A stretch of 64,000 bases of DNA from Desulfuromonadaceae bacterium (lineage in GTDB: Bacteria > Desulfobacterota > Desulfuromonadia > Geobacterales > Pseudopelobacteraceae). The notes below the pieces were generated by a model. That model saw nothing but the letters and a program-made list of their open reading frames with translations. It did not search any database and was not told the DNA's origin. Both the position numbers and the translations under genes were made by a program. Shown here one piece after another: positions 28,374 through 36,430 of this stretch (position 1 is the stretch's first letter; each line of letters begins with the position of its first letter). Location of the stretch: assembly GCA_028687585.1 (NCBI GenBank), contig JAQTZV010000007.1, positions 62,001 through 126,000 of the forward strand. Reading direction: 5' to 3'.

Positions 28374-28447
28374 CTTTACTACCTCCATTTGGTTTTGTCT
28401 CCTAAACAGTATAGGAGTATCTGAATTATTTGTTAATCCCGCAAGGG

Positions 28448-28509
28448 GATAAGTGCGTTAACGAAATCATTTCTGCATAAATCCGCAGAAATGATTTCTA
28501 ACTTACTAA
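28448..28509. repeat. Palindromic intergenic repeat, copy 2
   Basis: It has the same outer sequences as the element at 8656 (GGATAAGTGCGTTAACGAA and TTCTAACTTACTAA) but a different central stem, ATCATTTCTGC / GCAGAAATGAT. The atpB stop codon TAG lies in its right end. Here it sits inside an operon, between atpB and atpE. Confidence 0.8.
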
Positions 28510-29195
28510 TGTGCGTGATCCAGTGAACCCTGGATATAAATCATAGCCAGAAGCATGAAGACGAATGCCTGAATGAACGAAACCAGAACGCCCATCAGCA
28601 TCATCGGCAACGGGACCAGGAACGGAGCCAGGCCAAAGAAAATCATCAGCACAAGTTCATGGCCGTTCATATTACCGAACAGACGCAGAGTCAGTGACAC
28701 CGGGCGGCTCAGGTGGCCGATAACTTCAATAAAAAACATGACCGGGGCCAGCCAGGCGATGGGTCCGAGAAAGTGCTTTATATAGCCCAGTCCGTGGTGC
28801 TTGATCCCCACCACATGAGTCGAGACAAAAACGATTATCGCACAGGCTGCAGTAGTGTTGATGTTTGCAGTTGGCGGAAAGAAACCGGGAATCAGTCCGA
28901 TGAGGTTTGACACCAGCACAAAGATAGCGAGTGTGGCAATCAGCGGGAAGAAGGGACGGCCTTGCTCCCCCATGGTGTCAACAATCATCCCTTCAATGCC
29001 GCCGATAACGGTTTCTATGAAATTTTGCAATCCGCCGGGAATGGACTTGAGCGCCGCTGTTGCCATCAGTGAAAGAACCAGCAGCAGCACAATAATCAGC
29101 CAGGTGTAGCTGATTGCGTCAGCACTCGCTGCAGGTATGTGAAGCGGCGCCAGCAGTTTGCGGAAAAATTCAAGAAAAAGTAACGGGTGAACCAT
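28506..29195 (-). CDS. atpB: ATP synthase F0 subunit a
   Basis: This 229-residue inner-membrane stator subunit provides the two ion half-channels against the c ring. It has five to six hydrophobic helices and the conserved fourth-helix motif [21 protein letters not shown], with the essential arginine in LTLRLFGN; the C-terminal [16 protein letters not shown] also fits the family. The stop TAG lies within the palindromic repeat. It follows the atpI-like gene by 4 bases and heads toward atpE. The F1 genes are not in the window, so the F0 and F1 genes are split, as in other Geobacter. Confidence 0.95.
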   Translation of the reverse strand: MVHPLLFLEFFRKLLAPLHIPAASADAISYTWLIIVLLLVLSLMATAALKSIPGGLQNFIETVIGGIEGMIVDTMGEQGRPFFPLIATLAIFVLVSNLIGLIPGFFPPTANINTTAACAIIVFVSTHVVGIKHHGLGYIKHFLGPIAWLAPVMFFIEVIGHLSRPVSLTLRLFGNMNGHELVLMIFFGLAPFLVPLPMMLMGVLVSFIQAFVFMLLAMIYIQGSLDHAH

Positions 29196-29199
29196 GGAG

Positions 29200-29580
29200 C
29201 TAACCTCCTGCGCGCAGGGCGCTGTATAGTGAAAGTACGATTATATTAATTACAATTACCGAGAGTCCGACAAAAAGACCGGCCAACGAAAACCAGCCTG
29301 AAGTTATGATAAAATAAAGCAGAACGGCGGTCACACTTAAGCGGGCAACGAATCGGAGCTGGGCATACGTTGTTGCGTTAGCAGGCAGCTGCCCGAGAAT
29401 GCGTTGAAGAACGTTGCGAATCCAGAAAAAATTAACTATCGCAATACATCCGCCTGCTGCTGCACCCAAACCAACCTGTAGTGAAAACAGAGCCCATCCG
29501 GCAAGCGTCAGAATAACCAACAGGCCGAGGCTTCCCTTGATGATGACCGCAAAGAGGTTATCCTCATTGATCGTGATCAT
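29200..29580 (-). CDS. atpI: ATP synthase subunit I-like membrane protein
   Basis: This 126-residue protein has four hydrophobic helices and matches the ATP synthase I family, which helps c-ring assembly or ion supply. The ATG at 29580 directly follows an in-frame GTG; GGGAG lies about 14 bases upstream. It overlaps the AtpZ-like gene by 17 bases and precedes atpB by 4 bases, so translation is likely coupled. Confidence 0.75.
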   Translation of the reverse strand: MITINEDNLFAVIIKGSLGLLVILTLAGWALFSLQVGLGAAAGGCIAIVNFFWIRNVLQRILGQLPANATTYAQLRFVARLSVTAVLLYFIITSGWFSLAGLFVGLSVIVINIIVLSLYSALRAGG

Positions 29581-29800
29581 CACTTTTACGGATCTCCCTG
29601 CCGGCGATTACGTAGATATTCTTGAAACCGGCGGCAATGCCGATGAATAGAAAAATATAAAAGAACCAGGGCTTGGTGCCCAGCCAACGATCAAGAGTAA
29701 GACCGAACCATACTCCGATGGCAACCGCCAGCACTACGGAAATACCCATGCTGGAAACCATTGCAAGGCTCTGAAAAAGTTGGCGTTTATTATCGGCCAT
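29564..29800 (-). CDS. atpZ: AtpZ/AtpI family protein
   Basis: This 78-residue protein has two membrane helices (MVSSMGISVVLAVAIGVWFGL and FFYIFLFIGIAAGFKNIYVI) with the conserved GxxLDxxLGTKPWF turn of the AtpZ family. It is the first gene of the F0 transcript (atpZ-atpI-atpB-atpE) and overlaps atpI. Confidence 0.8.
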   Translation of the reverse strand: MADNKRQLFQSLAMVSSMGISVVLAVAIGVWFGLTLDRWLGTKPWFFYIFLFIGIAAGFKNIYVIAGREIRKSDDHDQ

Positions 29801-29885
29801 GAAAAGTCAGTTGAGAAGCAGGTGTAAAACCGGAACTAGATACCATAGGTACGGCAGATCTGTCAAACAGAAATAACCGCACGCG

Positions 29886-31172
29886 TTACGCAATCTGTTT
29901 GAAACATTTAGCTGCGGCCATAATGGTTTTTTCTATATCAGCCTCAGTATGCGCTGCCGAAACGAAGGCCGTTTCAAACTGCGACGGAGCAAGATAAACC
30001 CCTGCTTCGAGCATTCCGAGGAAATATTTAGCGAATGCCTTGGTGTCGCATTGCGCTGCTGTCGTCCAGTCAAAAACGTCAATTTTACTGAAAAAAGTAC
30101 AGAACATACTGCCGACTCGAGTAGAGTAGGTCGGATAACCGGCATCTTTTGCCGCCTTGGCAATTCCTTCGGCAACCGCTCTGCTTTTCTCTTCCAAAGC
30201 TTTGTAAAAACCGGGCTGTTTGAGGATTTTCAGTGTTGCGATTCCCGCCGACATGGCCAGAGGGTTTCCGGAAAGTGTACCGGCCTGATAGACCCCGCCT
30301 GATGGCGAAAGTTTTTCCATGATTTCGCGTTTTCCGCCGAAGGCGCCAACCGGAAGTCCGCCGCCGATTATTTTGCCAAGTGTTGTCACGTCAGGAGTAA
30401 CACCGGTAAGTTCCTGCATTCCGCCGTACGCAACCCGGAAACCGCACATTACTTCATCAAAAATCAGTATGATTCCTTCATTGGTGCAGATATCTCGAAG
30501 TCCTTCCAGAAAACCTTCGCGTGGAGGAACTGTTCCCATATTTCCGGCTACCGGCTCAACAATGATGCAGGCGATGGCGTTGTTGTTTTCAGCGACAAGA
30601 CGTCTGACGGAATCAAGCGAATTGAATTCGGCAGTGAGGGTATGTTTTGCAAAATCGGCGGGAACGCCGGGAGAATCAGGCACTCCGAATGTAGCGGCAC
30701 CAGAGCCGGCCTTGACCAGAAGAGAATCCGAGTGGCCGTGATAGCAGCCGGAGAACTTCATGATCTTGTCCCGCCCGGTAAAGCCGCGAGCAAGCCTGAT
30801 AGCACTCATGGTTGCTTCAGTGCCGGAGCTGACCATGCGCACCATTTCAATTGACGGAACCGCATCAATGACCATGTTTGCAAGAATGGTTTCTCTCTCT
30901 GTTGGCGCTCCGAAGCTGGCACCGCTAGTCATGGTGTCCTGAACCGCTTTCAGGATGTCCGGATGGCAATGGCCAACAATCATCGGGCCCCAGGAACCGA
31001 CGTAGTCGATAAAGTCATTACCATCCTCATCGTAGATATGTGATCCGGAAGCTTTCTTGATGAAGAGAGGGTCGGCCCCGACCGATTTGAATGCGCGTAC
31101 CGGGCTGTTAACTCCGCCGGGGATAGCTGTTTTTGCCTGTTGAAAAAGTACGCTCGAACGTTCGTGATTCAT
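29886..31172 (-). CDS. hemL: Glutamate-1-semialdehyde 2,1-aminomutase
   Basis: This cytosolic PLP enzyme turns glutamate-1-semialdehyde into 5-aminolevulinate, the precursor of heme, which this organism needs in quantity for its cytochromes. The 428-residue protein shows [17 protein letters not shown] at the start, FDEVMCGFR (PLP Asp) and the Schiff-base lysine in [16 protein letters not shown]. Length is normal. GTGAGG lies 8 bases before the ATG. Confidence 0.97.
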   Translation of the reverse strand: MNHERSSVLFQQAKTAIPGGVNSPVRAFKSVGADPLFIKKASGSHIYDEDGNDFIDYVGSWGPMIVGHCHPDILKAVQDTMTSGASFGAPTERETILANMVIDAVPSIEMVRMVSSGTEATMSAIRLARGFTGRDKIMKFSGCYHGHSDSLLVKAGSGAATFGVPDSPGVPADFAKHTLTAEFNSLDSVRRLVAENNNAIACIIVEPVAGNMGTVPPREGFLEGLRDICTNEGIILIFDEVMCGFRVAYGGMQELTGVTPDVTTLGKIIGGGLPVGAFGGKREIMEKLSPSGGVYQAGTLSGNPLAMSAGIATLKILKQPGFYKALEEKSRAVAEGIAKAAKDAGYPTYSTRVGSMFCTFFSKIDVFDWTTAAQCDTKAFAKYFLGMLEAGVYLAPSQFETAFVSAAHTEADIEKTIMAAAKCFKQIA

Positions 31173-31219
31173 AAATCAGCCTCACATTGAATTAAAGATA
31201 CGTAAATATCAAGCGGCGA

Positions 31220-31248
31220 AATTAACATACTTACGCCACGTATGTCAA
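31220..31248 (-). promoter_or_regulatory. Predicted sigma-70 promoter of hemL
   Basis: On the minus strand a perfect TTGACA and TTAATT are separated by 17 bases, 48 bases before the start codon. Confidence 0.6.
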
Positions 31249-31323
31249 TGGTAAAGCTCTAATTTTATTTGCAATTTAGATAGCGCCGGAGCGTCGATGA
31301 AAAAAAATGGAGTAAAAAAACTG

Positions 31324-31352
31324 TTGACAAAGAAATTCAATTCACATATTAA
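31324..31352 (+). promoter_or_regulatory. Predicted sigma-70 promoter of the nuo operon
   Basis: A perfect TTGACA (31324-31329), 17-base spacer and TATTAA (31347-31352) lie 47 bases before nuoA. It is back-to-back with the hemL promoter. Confidence 0.65.
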
Positions 31353-31399
31353 ATTCAGCGTTTGTATACAGTATACCGTTCGCAGTAAGGAGGATTTTA

Positions 31400-31756
31400 A
31401 TGCTTGGTGCATACCTGCCAATACTACTTTTAGTGCTCGTAGCAATAGGTTTCGGGCTTGTTTCTCTGGTCATGTCATCACTGATTGGCCAGAAGAGGCC
31501 TTCGAAAGTAAAGCTGCAGCCGTACGAAAGTGGGTGTGACCCTGTCGGGACAGCCCGCGAGCGTTACTCGATCAAGTTTTATATGATTGCAGTATTGTTC
31601 ATATTGTTTGATATTGAGGCGGTGTTTCTCTATCCATGGGCTATTCTCTACAAGAAACTGGGCGTTTTCGGTCTGGTTGAGATGGGGCTTTTCATTGTAA
31701 TTCTTTTTGTTGGTTATATATATGTCTGGAAAAAAGGAGCGCTGGAATGGGAGTAG
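31400..31756 (+). CDS. nuoA: NADH-quinone oxidoreductase subunit A
   Basis: This 118-residue membrane subunit of complex I has three helices and the conserved loop [24 protein letters not shown] with the quinone-site cysteine. A strong AAGGAGG site precedes the ATG. It is the first gene of the 13-gene nuo operon and overlaps nuoB by 10 bases. Confidence 0.96.
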   Translation: MLGAYLPILLLVLVAIGFGLVSLVMSSLIGQKRPSKVKLQPYESGCDPVGTARERYSIKFYMIAVLFILFDIEAVFLYPWAILYKKLGVFGLVEMGLFIVILFVGYIYVWKKGALEWE

Positions 31757-32262
31757 ACAATCCGCTTGGCGATAACGTTATCACCACGTCACTGGATCTC
31801 TTGGTTAACTGGTCCCGGAAGTCATCCATCTGGCCTATGACCTTTGGTCTGGCGTGCTGCGCTATTGAAATGATGGCCACCGGTGCCTCGCACAATGACT
31901 TGGACCGCTTCGGCATTATATTCCGTGCATCTCCCCGTCAGTCGGACTGTATTATCATTGCCGGTACGGTTACCAAAAAAATGCTGCCGGTAATTATGAC
32001 CGTTTATGAGCAGATGCCTGAGCCGAAATGGGTTATTGCCATGGGGGCGTGTGCCTGTTCGGGCGGCATTTTTGATACCTACAGCGTTGTGCAGGGCATT
32101 GATGAAGCGTTGCCGGTCGATGTTTATATCCCCGGTTGCCCACCACGCCCTGAGGCGCTGCTTTTTGGGCTTATGAAACTGCAGGACAAAATTATGAAGG
32201 AACGTAACTCATTCGGCTCAGCCATTGGTCTGGGCGAACGCTATATTCCTGAAGCGGCCTGA
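31747..32262 (+). CDS. nuoB: NADH-quinone oxidoreductase subunit B
   Basis: This 171-residue peripheral-arm subunit carries the terminal 4Fe-4S cluster N2 that reduces quinone. The ligand pair CC is in [11 protein letters not shown], and the later cysteines are in MGACACSGG and [10 protein letters not shown]. Overlap with nuoA points to coupled translation. Confidence 0.97.
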   Translation: MGVDNPLGDNVITTSLDLLVNWSRKSSIWPMTFGLACCAIEMMATGASHNDLDRFGIIFRASPRQSDCIIIAGTVTKKMLPVIMTVYEQMPEPKWVIAMGACACSGGIFDTYSVVQGIDEALPVDVYIPGCPPRPEALLFGLMKLQDKIMKERNSFGSAIGLGERYIPEAA

Positions 32263-32319
32263 CCTGTTCCAGAGAACTAACATACAACATACACAAATCC
32301 CACAAAAGGGTTGGATATC

Positions 32320-32808
32320 ATGGCAGAAAACAATCGAGCAGTACTGAAGCTGAAGGAAAAGTTTGCCGCTTCGATCATTGAGGTAGTCGAATTCAGGGGA
32401 GAAGTGACGGTAACAGTGGCGAAGGATGCTATTATTGAAATCCTTTCGTTCCTCAAACAGTCTCTTCAGTACAACCTGCTTACTGACCTTACTGCAGTTG
32501 ATTATTTGGGTAAGAAGGAAGAGCGCTTCATGATGGTATATCAGCTCTATTCTATCCCAAACAAAGATCGGCTTCGTGTTAAAACGCCGGTTACCGAAGT
32601 TGCTTGCACTATCCCAACAGCAATTCCGGTCTGGAAGACAGCCAACTGGCTGGAGCGCGAAGTATTCGATCTTTTCGGCATCACATTCAGTGGACATCCT
32701 GACCTTCGGCGCATTCTCATGACCGATGACTGGGTTGGCCATCCACTCCGCAAAGATTATCCGTTACAGGGACCCGACCGTGAACCCTACAAAGGGCGCT
32801 TGTCATAG
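32320..32808 (+). CDS. nuoC: NADH-quinone oxidoreductase subunit C
   Basis: This 162-residue peripheral-arm subunit has the 30-kDa family motif WLEREVFDLFGITFSGHPDLRRILM and the ending DDWVGHPLRKDYPLQG. It is separate from nuoD, not fused as in enterics. I chose the ATG at 32320, 9 bases after AAAGGG; a TTG three codons upstream is weaker. Confidence 0.95.
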   Translation: MAENNRAVLKLKEKFAASIIEVVEFRGEVTVTVAKDAIIEILSFLKQSLQYNLLTDLTAVDYLGKKEERFMMVYQLYSIPNKDRLRVKTPVTEVACTIPTAIPVWKTANWLEREVFDLFGITFSGHPDLRRILMTDDWVGHPLRKDYPLQGPDREPYKGRLS

Positions 32809-32852
32809 TTTAACTTCATCGTTTTGTAATTCGATCATAGAAGAGGCGATAC

Positions 32853-34025
32853 ATGGCTGCTACTGAAACAATGACACTGAATATGGGTCCACAGCATCCC
32901 AGTACCCACGGGGTTCTGCGACTCGTTCTCGAACTTGATGGCGAGGTAATCGTTAAAGTCACTCCCCATATCGGCTTTCTGCACCGTGGTGTTGAGAAAC
33001 TTTCTGAACACCGGACCTATCACCAGATCCTGCCGCTGACCGATCGTCTCGACTATCTGGCGCCGATGAGCAACAATCTTGGGTATATACTGACGGTAGA
33101 AAAACTAATGGCGGTTGAGGTTCCTGAACGCGCTGAAACAATCAGGATTATCATGGCTGAACTGACCCGACTGGAATCGCATCTGGTCTGGATTGCCTGT
33201 CACGCCCTCGATATCGGAGCCATGACCGTTTTTATCTATGCATTTCGTGAGCGTGAAACGGTTATGGAAATTTACGAATTGATCTCCGGTGCCCGCATGA
33301 CTTCCAACTTCTTCCGTGTTGGTGGCCTTTCTCAGGATGTGCCTGACGAGTTTGTAAAAAAAGTCAGTGACTTTATTGATGTCATGCCAGGTTACCTCGA
33401 TCAGTATGAAGGTTTGTTGACAACCAACCCGATCTGGCTCAAGCGTACTGTCGGCAACGGTGTCATCTCCGCTGAAGACGCTATAGATATCGGTCTCACC
33501 GGTCCTGCCTTGCGTGGCTCGGGTGTTGACTGGGATCTGCGCCGTGATAATCCATACAGCGGTTACGAAAAGTATCAGTTCAAAGTGCCGACCGGTGAAA
33601 ACTGTGACACGTTTGATCGCTATAAAGTACGTCTGATCGAAATGCGCGAAGCATGCAAGATTGTTCGCCAGGCTCTTGACCGGCTTAAACCGGGACCCGT
33701 GCTTGCCGATTGTCCGCAGGTTTGTTACCCGCCTAAGGAAAATGTCTACAACAGCATTGAGGGCTTGATCCACCACTTCAAGATCGCTTCCGAAGGCTTT
33801 GCGGCGCCGGAAGGTGAAGTATACCACGGAGTCGAAGCTCCAAAGGGTGAACTCGGATTCTATATCGTCAGTGATGGCGGAAACAAACCGGAGCGTCTGA
33901 GAATTCGTCCTCCTTCATTTGTGAATCTGCAGGCCATCGAACAGATGAGCGTTGGCTCCATGATTGCCGACCTGGTAGCTGTAATTGGTACCCTTGATAT
34001 CGTACTTGGCGAAATAGACAGATAA
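32853..34025 (+). CDS. nuoD: NADH-quinone oxidoreductase subunit D
   Basis: This 390-residue 49-kDa-type subunit forms the quinone pocket with NuoB. Conserved stretches are MGPQHPSTHGVLRLVLELDGE, GFLHRGVEKL, the C-terminal PKGELGFYIVSDGGNKPERLRIRPPSF and the final GEIDR. The active-site His is in HPSTHG. Length is normal. Confidence 0.97.
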   Translation: MAATETMTLNMGPQHPSTHGVLRLVLELDGEVIVKVTPHIGFLHRGVEKLSEHRTYHQILPLTDRLDYLAPMSNNLGYILTVEKLMAVEVPERAETIRIIMAELTRLESHLVWIACHALDIGAMTVFIYAFRERETVMEIYELISGARMTSNFFRVGGLSQDVPDEFVKKVSDFIDVMPGYLDQYEGLLTTNPIWLKRTVGNGVISAEDAIDIGLTGPALRGSGVDWDLRRDNPYSGYEKYQFKVPTGENCDTFDRYKVRLIEMREACKIVRQALDRLKPGPVLADCPQVCYPPKENVYNSIEGLIHHFKIASEGFAAPEGEVYHGVEAPKGELGFYIVSDGGNKPERLRIRPPSFVNLQAIEQMSVGSMIADLVAVIGTLDIVLGEIDR

Positions 34026-34054
34026 CTCCGCATGATTCAAAGGAGATGGGGCGC

Positions 34055-34567
34055 ATGAGTAACGCAGCAGCACAGCAGGCCGAAGAACAGGAACTTGTAG
34101 TCGACCTGATAAAGGCCGATCAGGTTATTGATAAATATATAGATCTTCCAGGCAATCTGATGCCGGTTCTTCAGGGTGTTCAGGACGCGTATGGCTATGT
34201 TCCGCGTATTGTTGCTGACCATGTTGCAGAACGTTTGAACGTATACCCGAGCCAGATTTACGGGGTTCTTACTTTTTATGCGCAGTTTCATCTGAAGCCG
34301 CGTGGCCGGTTTATCATTCGTGTCTGTGTCGGGACCGCCTGCCATGTTCAGGGCGCTCAACGGATTAAAGAGACATTCTTTAATCTCCTGGGTATTGGAC
34401 ATACAGAAACCAGTGCCGATCTGCGCTTCACCTTTGAAGAGGTTGCCTGTTTGGGAGCTTGTGGTATGGCGCCACTTGCCATGGTCAATGATGATACATA
34501 TGGCAAGATGACTGTTCAGAAGGTCGACGAAATCGTAGCCAAATATTCTGCACTCCCGCTTGATTAA
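34055..34567 (+). CDS. nuoE: NADH-quinone oxidoreductase subunit E
   Basis: This 170-residue subunit has a thioredoxin-fold 2Fe-2S domain. The four ligands are visible as CVGTAC and CLGAC in VRVCVGTACHVQGAQ... and VACLGACGMAP. The ATG at 34055 is 9 bases after AAGGAG, while the ATG at 34046 touches the site directly, so I chose the later one. Confidence 0.95.
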   Translation: MSNAAAQQAEEQELVVDLIKADQVIDKYIDLPGNLMPVLQGVQDAYGYVPRIVADHVAERLNVYPSQIYGVLTFYAQFHLKPRGRFIIRVCVGTACHVQGAQRIKETFFNLLGIGHTETSADLRFTFEEVACLGACGMAPLAMVNDDTYGKMTVQKVDEIVAKYSALPLD

Positions 34568-34594
34568 GCGGACTCACGCTAGAGGACACAACGC

Positions 34595-36382
34595 ATGAGC
34601 GACAATTCAGGTATTCAGATTCTAATTTGCCAGGGAACTGGCGGTATATCAGCCGGGGCAAAAGGTGTTGAGACGGAGTTTACTCGTGTAATTGCCGAGC
34701 AAGGCCTGAATGCCACAATAGGTAAACGGTGCGATGTTATTAAAACCGGCTGTCGTGGACTCTGCGCTAATGACGTTCTTGTTGACATTATCACTCCCGA
34801 GCAGGGTCGAGTTACGTATGACTTTGTGCTGCCGGAAGAAGTTGAAAAAATTGTCATGGAGCATATCGTTGGCAATACAACTATGGAAAAGCGTAAGGCC
34901 AAGCCATATTACAACACCTTTCTCGAAAGACAGATGCGCGTTGTTATGGGCAACTGTGGTGAAATAGATCCTGATAGTCTTGATGCTTACCTTGGGGGAG
35001 AATCTAAGGGTTTTCAGGCTATTGAAAAGTGTGTCAAGAGTATGAAGCAGGAAGAGGTCATTGAAGAGGTAAAAAAATCCGGACTCCGCGGTCGTGGGGG
35101 GGGCGGTTTCCCTACTGGTATGAAGTGGTCCTTCTGCAAAGCATCACCCGGCGATCATAAATATCTTATCTGCAATGCCGATGAGGGTGACCCCGGCGCT
35201 TTTATGGATAGATCTATTCTGGAAGGTGACCCCTACTGCATCATCGAGGGAATGCAGATCGCCGGTTATGCAATCGGCGCTACCTATGGCTATGTGTATG
35301 TCCGCGCCGAATACCCGCTCGCCGTCCAGCGACTGCAAAACGCTATTGATACCTGTTATGAAAAGGGGTATCTGGGTAAAAATATTAAAGGGTGGGGACT
35401 TGACTTTGATATGCGCATCAAAATGGGCGCCGGCGCGTTTGTCTGCGGTGAAGAAACCGCACTGATGGCCTCCATTGAAGGTGAACGCGGCATGAGTCGT
35501 CCTCGACCGCCATTCCCCGCTGTACGCGGGTTATGGGGACACCCGACAAATATCAATAATGTTGAAACGTTTGCCAATGTCCGCCATATCATCAACAACG
35601 GCTCGGATTGGTACGCAAGCCTTGGCACGGAAACTACCAAAGGGACCAAGATATTTGCCGTAACCGGTAAGGTTAAGCATACGGGCCTGGTAGAAGTTCC
35701 GGCTGGTATGAAGGTTCGGGAAGTCCTTTTCGACGTCTGCGGTGGTATCGTCAACAACCGCAAGTTCAAGGCCGTGCAGGCTGGTGGCCCGTCCGGCGGC
35801 TGTATTCCTGAAGCGTTGCTGGATACACTGGTCGATTACAATGCTCTTATTCAGGCGGGCGCCATGATGGGGTCCGGTGGTCTTGTTGTCATGGATGAAA
35901 CAACCTGTATGGTTGATGTTGCCAAGTTCTTCCTGACTTTTACCAGGACGGAATCATGCGGTAAGTGTGTGCCCTGTCGCATCGGTCTCAAGGTAATGCT
36001 TGATATTCTCACCAAAATAACCGAAGGGCGCGGAGAACCTTCTGATATTGATGCACTCTTGGATCTGGGCGCATCCATCAAGAAGGCTTCCCTGTGCGGT
36101 TTAGGGCAGACGGCTCCAAATCCGGTACTTTCAACCATTAGTTATTTCCGTGACGAATATGAAGCGCACATCAATGACAAACGATGTCCATCAAACTGCT
36201 GCAAAGATCTTTTGCTCTGGGCTGTGTCGGAAGAAAAGTGCGTCAAGTGCGGCGCCTGTAAGAAAGCCTGCCCGGTTGATGCGATCGTGTGGGAAAAAGG
36301 GCAGTTGGCGTATCTGGATCAGGAAAAATGTACCAAATGTAAATCGTGCTACGACGCTTGTCGCTTCATGGCCCTCGTATAA
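34595..36382 (+). CDS. nuoF: NADH-quinone oxidoreductase subunit F, extended form
   Basis: This 595-residue subunit binds FMN and NADH (GLRGRGGGGFPTGMKW; NADEGDPGAF) and the N3 4Fe-4S cluster (ESCGKCVPCRIG ... C). It is longer than the enteric form at both ends. Residues 1-95 are a thioredoxin-like 2Fe-2S domain, and the C-terminus carries two extra 4Fe-4S sets (CVKCGACKKACP and CTKCKSCYDAC), as in HoxF/HydB-like proteins. In the N-terminal domain only C12, C53 and C57 are in place; residue 17, where a second Cys is expected, is Gly. Confidence 0.95.
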   Translation: MSDNSGIQILICQGTGGISAGAKGVETEFTRVIAEQGLNATIGKRCDVIKTGCRGLCANDVLVDIITPEQGRVTYDFVLPEEVEKIVMEHIVGNTTMEKRKAKPYYNTFLERQMRVVMGNCGEIDPDSLDAYLGGESKGFQAIEKCVKSMKQEEVIEEVKKSGLRGRGGGGFPTGMKWSFCKASPGDHKYLICNADEGDPGAFMDRSILEGDPYCIIEGMQIAGYAIGATYGYVYVRAEYPLAVQRLQNAIDTCYEKGYLGKNIKGWGLDFDMRIKMGAGAFVCGEETALMASIEGERGMSRPRPPFPAVRGLWGHPTNINNVETFANVRHIINNGSDWYASLGTETTKGTKIFAVTGKVKHTGLVEVPAGMKVREVLFDVCGGIVNNRKFKAVQAGGPSGGCIPEALLDTLVDYNALIQAGAMMGSGGLVVMDETTCMVDVAKFFLTFTRTESCGKCVPCRIGLKVMLDILTKITEGRGEPSDIDALLDLGASIKKASLCGLGQTAPNPVLSTISYFRDEYEAHINDKRCPSNCCKDLLLWAVSEEKCVKCGACKKACPVDAIVWEKGQLAYLDQEKCTKCKSCYDACRFMALV

Positions 36383-36430
36383 TCCGGCAGTAATGGATTG
36401 AATGATTAAACTCACGAACAGAGGTTTTAG

